Shown: piece after piece, positions 57,995 through 64,000 of the stretch
Layout of the letters: each line of letters begins with the position of its first letter
Numbering within the stretch: the first letter of the stretch is position 1
Assembly: GCA_963924555.1 (NCBI GenBank)
Contig: OZ004598.1
Span: forward strand, 5,368,858 to 5,432,857
Origin: Crambe crambe
Lineage: Eukaryota; Porifera; Demospongiae; Poecilosclerida; Crambeidae
DNA: 64,000 bases
Reading direction: 5' to 3'
Notes under the pieces: generated by a model
What the model was told of the DNA's origin: nothing
What the model saw: the letters and a program-made list of their open reading frames with translations, nothing else
Database searches by the model: none
Made by a program: the position numbers and the translations under genes

Positions 57995-60900
57995 CTATTT
58001 TTTAAGTTCATGTAAGAGGAAGGGTTCTGTGGTGACTTCTTTGCCTCGACAGAGGTACTCTGCAATGTATTCTGGCTTCAGACAAAGGATGCCCTGTTTG
58101 GCAAGATCCTCCAGTGACAGCTACAACGAAGACAATATGTCCATTTAGAGTCTGATCCCTCCCTTCTGGCTCACCGATGCTTTAGGAAAATGATTCATAG
58201 TGATAAAGGCATGAGTAACCCCTTTTAATGCTGAAGGGGTGTGGCTTCCCACCACAGCGGCCCCACCCGACTCCAGGAGACGCTTGAGACCTGGGAGCTT
58301 CCCCTTCTCTGCAAATACAAGCACCTTCCATCCCATGAACGCTCCATTTCTTCTTGACCTCTCTTCTTTTGCCTTGGCCAACTCCAACCTCCATCTCCGA
58401 GGGGCCACTTCCAGGGGCGTTCCTTCTCCCCTCTCCCCCCACTCATGCCCCTCCTCCCACACAAAGCGCTTGGCAGAACGACATTCCTCCAAATAGGACT
58501 TGTGCAACACCCATTTCCCAGACGCACATGCCCCCAAAAACTTTTCAGTTCGACTAGCTTTACCTGGGGATGGGGGTAGGGAACATAAGAATGGATGGAC
58601 TAGTTCATGAACTCCTGATCAAACCTACCAACAACCAAGTGAGTGCATCTGTTGGTGAAGTAATCTTGGTCAATGTACTCTCCACTTAACTCTTGAATCA
58701 GAGCCCCGTAGTCAATCTTCTCCTACACGAGGACAAGTCATCACAAGGTAAAAAGGTTTTAGCAGAAGGAAGGAAACTTACTCGTTGTTCAAGAGAAGAT
58801 AGTAAGAACTTTGGCTTAAGAGTCTAAATGATAGAGAAAGAATAATTCTGTGATTGTACTTGCTATAAAAAGTTGAAGATCGAGGACTGACTCGAGTATA
58901 CTTGGAGCGTTCATCGTAGAGAGGCTGAGCTAGGTAGGGTGGAAAGTGAACAGATTGTTATGAATACATCACTAAAATGAGATGAGATGCACATACCATC
59001 TGCTGGCTTGGTGGTGGAGTGTGTCACTATGGGAACACCGATAGGTGGGACATCAAGGACACTAGGATTGAGATCTTTTTTGTTTGATCGAACAGCAGTA
59101 CTTGACTCTGTGCTTGCCAGAAGTCTTGACCCATTCACGGCTCCAGCTACAAAAAAAGTATTTTGCCTCACTTGTAATCATACATATCGACTGCTCACCA
59201 TTACTGACAGGAAGATTACCGGCAGTGGTGGGTAATTTCTCATCCACTAGAGGAGGAAGCTCCAGCCTGAGTTCCTCTGCTGGTTTCCCCTTTCTTCTTG
59301 ACTCCATCTTGCTGGGGTGGATCCCTTGAGCCAATAGCTCTTCTTCCCTACACACAAAAGATGGATCTAACTGTAGCCTGATCCCAGCTCTACTCCAACT
59401 TACCTCTCAATCTGAGCAAGTAGTTTTGCCTTTTCCCTCCTACTCTCAGGATCATCGTACGTCACTTGCAGGAGCTGTGAATCAGAGATTTGACTGTCTG
59501 TCAACTGCTCCTCCTCCTTCATCCTCCCTCGTCTATTACGACGGCCACGTCCCTTCATATGAGCCACGGGAGAAGTGGGAGGGATCACAGGATCACCTTT
59601 CAAGTCCTTTTCCTGCAGGCGGCGACTCCGCCTCTTCTTTTGCTGTTCCCGTGGGGCCTCACGCAATTCATCCAAGTGCTGCTGCAGCTGCCGAACAGCT
59701 TTCAAGGGGTCAGAGGTCAGATTCTCGTCCACTTGATCCTGACCTTCTCTTGTCTCTTCATACCCTGAGCCACTTGATGTGTCTGATAACTGGTCTTGAT
59801 CCAGTTCCAAATTTTGGATTGGAATTTGAGACTGAGTAGATGATGGCATGGACACGTGCTGAGCACAAGATCATGTTGTACATTCTAAATAAAGCCCACT
59901 AGACCATTTCTAATTAGTGCTCACCAAGGCCAAGCTGGGATTATAAGTGATGGGATAGTCATCTTCATGCTGACGACTCCATTTCTCATGGCTCTGGATC
60001 AGCCAGTGTGGGGAGACTACAAAACAACCTCTTTCCTTGGCCATCTTCACCTGTCGATCCTCTCCAGCTTTACCCTGCAAAGGAGGAGAGATGTTTGACC
60101 TTTTGCACTGTGCAATAAAAGGGAGGAAGAAGAAAAGGGCTAAAGGAATACCTGGTGGATGTAATGAGTGACAGTTTGATCTAATTTCTGACAGTGCCGT
60201 GCCCCTAAGGCCTGTGCCATCTCTTCCAGGGCTAGTCGATAGGGGAAGGAAGAGTGAGCGAGTTATGTGAGAGAGAAAAAGGAGAGAAATCATTGAATTT
60301 TACTTGCTAGGGATGAGAGTTTCTTGTTGAAGCAGATTACCACGTCATTCATAAGTTGTGGTGGAGAAAGATTTTCATCACCACCATCCACCTCCATTTT
60401 ATCTGAGGCCTCCTCACCATGGGAACCAGAAGCCTCTCCTCTGGACTGAATTGGCAAGTCTGACACACCCTTCTCCTTAGAGGTACCACCTTCCGAAGAT
60501 TCAGGGTTCACACTGGTTGAGGGTTCAGGGTTCACATTGGTTATCAGGTGCTGCTGCACAGACACTATCCGTTGGGCAAGGGCACACCCAAATAACCAGC
60601 TGAGTCAGCAAAATTACAATTAAACAAGATAGGTGGTTTTATGTAGCCCCACCCCCACAGGTAATACCTGTCGGCCACTGCAGGGATCCCCCATTTGCAA
60701 GCTGAAGAGAACTTGTTCCCTGTGGGGGACTTCAGGATCAGGTGGGTGGTGCTTAGCAACCCGTGGGCAGGGTAGCGGGCAAAATGATCCTGCACTCTGA
60801 GAAATTAATTACAAAGAAAATTGGAGGGGCATTATCTGGTTTGTTGTCTGACTTACACTGCACCCAGCCCTTTGCTGAAACGAATCAGATGCTCCCTTTC

Positions 60901-63900
60901 AAGATCTGTGAACTGACTGCAAGATCACAACAATCATGTGCTTATCACATGATTAAACTGACCAATGGGCTGACCTGAATGCCAGTACACAGTCAGTTAA
61001 AGTGGAAGCAGAGATGGGTGTGGTCATAGGTTGAAACAAAAAGTAGGAGGCGGGGTCAAGGAGGCTACCAGCTTCAATTGACCTTTGCTGAAATGCAAAA
61101 TTATAGTGTTCTTATAGTGAAGTGCAATGAACTGTGTACCAGCCAAATCATAGTAACTGCACGTTTCAAGAGTCCAGACTCCTCCCCACTCAGCTTGGAC
61201 TCCACCCACTGCAGAGGTGCTAGGATGTGGATTGCTGCTTTGGGGGAGACGATGTGTCCACCATTTCTCCGAAGCACTTCCTTCACTCTCTCTTGGTCTT
61301 CCCCAGAGAAGAGGCAGCTGACACCCACTCGGCATCCTCCCAGAACTCCTGAGGCTAAGGGAGGAGCATCCTCCTCCTCCCTGTCGCCCCCCTCATCAGC
61401 AGGGGGAAGGGCAGCATATTGTCCCATGATATCGTCCTCCTCCTCCTGATCACTCTCCTCTGGGACACGAAGGCGTTTGGAGATGTGATGATCCCCATCT
61501 CCAAGACTTCTACAGGGATCAATAAGGCCTGCTCCACAAAAAAACCAGGCCTGGGTGTGAGGCTAGGTTGAATCTTACCTTTTTCTGGTAGAGTTTGAGG
61601 AGAATGGTTGAGGTTCGGCTTGAAGAGATGGAGGTTGGCCTTTAGCACATGAGTACTTGGCCTCTGGCAACTTCTCCCCTTGGGCACAGCAATCCAATAA
61701 CCACAGAGCACTCACCACATACACACTATATAGGGAGCGGAAATTTTTTTTTAAAACAACAAAAACACTGGCCCACGTACCCAGTATCCAGTTCTCTCGC
61801 TCTCTTCAAGATGTCCGCTTCTTGCTCTCCCATCACTACATGTGTCACTTTCTCCCCCAGCTGACTGAACCTGACTCCACCCCCTCTGTTCACCAAACGA
61901 CTCAGCTTCTCCATCTGCCGCTCAGTGAAGCCACACAAATATAACTGCAAAAGACTGTCCACTTAAAAAACAACAACAACACCCATACCCACTAGTGAAC
62001 CCTGACCTTACAACCATCCAGGAATTCATCTCCTGCTATGTCAGGAATCTTGAAGGACTCCAGAGCTGTCGCCCACTCTGGAAATGATTTCTGATTGGTC
62101 GGTCTTCCCCGGCCCTGTCCTTTAGCCACACCTTGTTCTGTAGTGGCATATTCTTGCTCAGGCATACAGTAACCAACAGTGACGCTGTCATTAAACCAAT
62201 CAGGATCCACACAGTAAATCTTCCACTCCCGTGCGAATTTGTACTTTGTACCTGCAAACCACATGACTATGATACGGAATAATCACATGGAAGAACCTCT
62301 AATCACACGACTATGATACAGAAGAACCTCTAATCACATGACTATGATACAGAAGAACCTCCAATCACATGAAAGAACCTCTAATCACATGACTAAGAAC
62401 CTCTAATCACATGACTATGATAGCTCTGATACAGGACATTTCGAAGAAGACACACCTCAAACAAAGGATAATCTAAACATACCTCTGTTTATACACTCTA
62501 TAGAAAATAAACCTCCAAAAGAGGACAACCTCTCTTTAAAGGACAAGGATGGGTCCCAAGTGGGTCCATTGTTCGGAGGTTTTATTGTATTACTAATTTT
62601 GAGCCAACTGACTTGTTTTGCTGCCCACGAGTAAATGGGTGCACACTCCTTTGGTGAGTTCCCCTGAATAGTTTCCCCCATTCTTCTGACATGCCTCCTT
62701 CACTTTCTGCCGGAGTCCCTCATCGAGCCCTGTCACTGTGATGGTGCATCCGGTAAAGGGTAGACAGCGATGCTGGGAGAGAACAGACTGGCTTTTAGCA
62801 TCGACGGAGTGTGAGAGCCCTTCCTGCCAGCACCACTCCACCCACGATGGACGAAGTATTGGCAGTGAGTATTGACGAGCCACATGGTACTTAGTACTCC
62901 CAACCTCACCAGCTATCAAGTGGGTCACCTGACAATCACACACAATGATGCAGGGTCATTATGAAATGCTGTGTGGTTTGAACTCACTCGTCTGGTGAGG
63001 TTTCCCTCTACTCGTCCTCCCATCAGTTTCACCAGCTGGACCAACCTTTCCTAATGAAGTGAGAAGTCGTGTAACTACATAGCCATTTGGTGGGATATTT
63101 CCCGTGGTTTTAACAGTCAAAAGTGAACCGAGGCATCATGTTGAATGTTTAGATTCACATTTATTGGTCTCATAAAAGAATTGGCCAGAAATTCCCCAAG
63201 TCTATAGCCTTGGTAAAAGTCTGAAAAATGGCTGAAAATTTTTTGCGACCCATTTGAATTTTAACACTCTAAAATGAACCTAGACATCATGCTGAATGCT
63301 TAGATTCACATTTGAGTGTTATTGGTCTCTAAAAATTTAACCATTTTTTTCGCAAGTCTATTATAACCTTTAAAAAAAATTTTTTTTTTAAACGGCTGAA
63401 ATTTTTTTGCGACCAATTTGAATTTTAACAGTCAAAAGTGAATCATGATGTTTAGATTCACATTTGAGTGTCAATGGTCTCACAAAAAATTTCCCACTCC
63501 CCAGCCTAAGGAACATTAACCGAGTGACAATACATATACTCACCCTGGTCTTCTTAGTGCCCGCTTGAGTGAAACAAGCCACCACTCCATGCATGGCCAT
63601 GCTGAAGACAGGTTGCAGACTAGTTGGCAAGGGCTGCATACAATCATAGTGCATTGTACATAATGATAGGATCAACCCTCTTATTCATACATAGTTCAAA
63701 AGACATCTCAGGGAGGTGTGGCCTGTTTGATTAGGGAATGTATCTGCAAATTCTGTTACATTAATTTTCGAGATGAGATGGATGACAGATATCATTAATT
63801 TTTTAATGAAAGGGATTTACTACAATGATTATGTAATGACATACCCATCCATGTTCAATGTGTGCCAAGATTACCAGTGGTCCAACAATCCTACAGTATA

Positions 63901-64000
63901 TCGAATATAAACATGGAGGGGTGCTGTCAGTTCAAGTTTGTATTTAATTATTAGCAACTTACCTGCACTTTCCAACCAGCGATTTGTACTGGATACTATC
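57995..64000 (-). CDS. TOPBP1: DNA topoisomerase II-binding protein 1 (5' end outside window)
   Basis: Multi-BRCT scaffold that starts replication and activates ATR. Exons run leftward from the right edge. BRCT0 end GKCRIVGPLVILAHIEHG (63998-63850). BRCT1 LVQLVKLMGGRVEGNL..VTHLIAGEVGSTKYHVA (63640-62860). BRCT2 ITVTGLDEGLRQKVKEA..CTHLLVGSKT and DPDWFNDSVTVGYCMPE (62760-62090). BRCT3 LCGFTERQMEKLSRLVNRGGGVRF (about 61940). BRCT4-6 fragments follow to 59930, then an acidic linker. The ATR-activating segment TYDDPESRREKAKLLAQIE is at about 59400-59465. BRCT7/8 follow at 58560-57995 (ASGKWVLHKSYLEECRSA, GWKVLVFAEKGKLPGLKRLLESGG, CLKPEYIAEYL). The start codon lies beyond 64000. The stop is 56 bp from the OSGEP stop. 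Confidence 0.94.
62255..62425. repeat. Minisatellite with AATCACATGACTATGATACAGAAGAACCTCT unit
   Basis: About six imperfect copies of a unit of 20-31 bp in a TOPBP1 intron. Each contains TCACATGA, the same palindromic word that recurs in many introns of the RNF213-like gene. Confidence 0.85.
63105..63495. repeat. Dispersed repeat family, copy C (three units)
   Basis: Three tandem units of about 160 bp in a TOPBP1 intron. Each contains TTTTAACAGTCAAAAGTGAA, CATCATG.TGAATG.TTAGATTCACATTT and ATTTTTTGCGACC.ATTTGAA with small changes. This is the third genomic site of the family seen at 11793-12010 and 25420-25830. Confidence 0.85.

Noticed and set aside
58145-58557. Four overlapping frames over the TOPBP1 BRCT7/8 exon
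   Set aside because: Only the frame with ASGKWVLHKSYLEEC matches BRCT sequence; the others are shadows.
62255-62425. Possible CRISPR array (regular repeats of 20-31 bp)
   Set aside because: The units are contiguous with no unique spacers and lie in an intron of an animal gene; it is a minisatellite.

Overview
The window is nuclear DNA of an animal with short introns and tightly packed genes. Most introns are about 50-150 bp, intergenic gaps are often under 300 bp, and the genes are animal-type (forkhead factor, SH2 and WASP-type signalling domains, TOPBP1, RNF213-like AAA giant, TMEM189/PEDS1). A sponge, probably a demosponge, fits best. That is an inference from gene content and architecture; there is no direct taxonomic marker.

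Layout. (1) 1-2.7 kb: the first exon of an unknown minus-strand gene, head to head with mitochondrial aspartate aminotransferase (GOT2). (2) 2.97-27.5 kb: one giant plus-strand gene, about 54 exons and 5,720 codons by my hand splicing. It encodes an RNF213/mysterin-like AAA+ protein with intact P-loops but no RING or RZ zinc module that I can see, and two SAM domains added at the C-terminus. (3) 27.9-31.3 kb, minus: a chimeric signalling protein reading SH2 - WH1 - GBD - coiled coil - C-terminal domain like that of Neuralized-like 4. Its ten hand-spliced exons sum to exactly 575 codons. (4) 31.6-39.3 kb: a 5'-nucleotidase/UshA-type metallophosphatase (+), a CENP-N homologue (+), mitochondrial ribosome recycling factor MRRF (-) and plasmanylethanolamine desaturase PEDS1/TMEM189 (+). 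(5) 39.3-50.5 kb: a gene-poor, AT-rich stretch holding an intronless forkhead gene (-) and a small RRM protein gene (-). (6) 50.5-64 kb: dense housekeeping genes: unknown protein (-), COX19 (+), RRM/YRDS-rich RNA-binding protein (-), PSMG3 (+), UBA2 (-), OSGEP (+) and TOPBP1 (-, running off the right edge).

Work in common: GOT2, MRRF and COX19 serve mitochondria; UBA2, PSMG3 and the RNF213-like protein belong to ubiquitin-like or proteasome biology; CENP-N and TOPBP1 serve chromosome maintenance; OSGEP modifies tRNA. I see no operon logic. Genes alternate in strand as head-to-head and tail-to-tail neighbours with gaps of tens to a few hundred bases, so shared bidirectional promoters are likely.

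Introns carry many minisatellites, long polypyrimidine tracts, a recurrent TCATGTGAC word, and a dispersed roughly 140-165 bp repeat family seen at three places. I saw no tRNA, rRNA, CRISPR array, or retroviral or LTR element. All exon joins were made by eye from splice signals and reading phase; only transcripts can confirm them.
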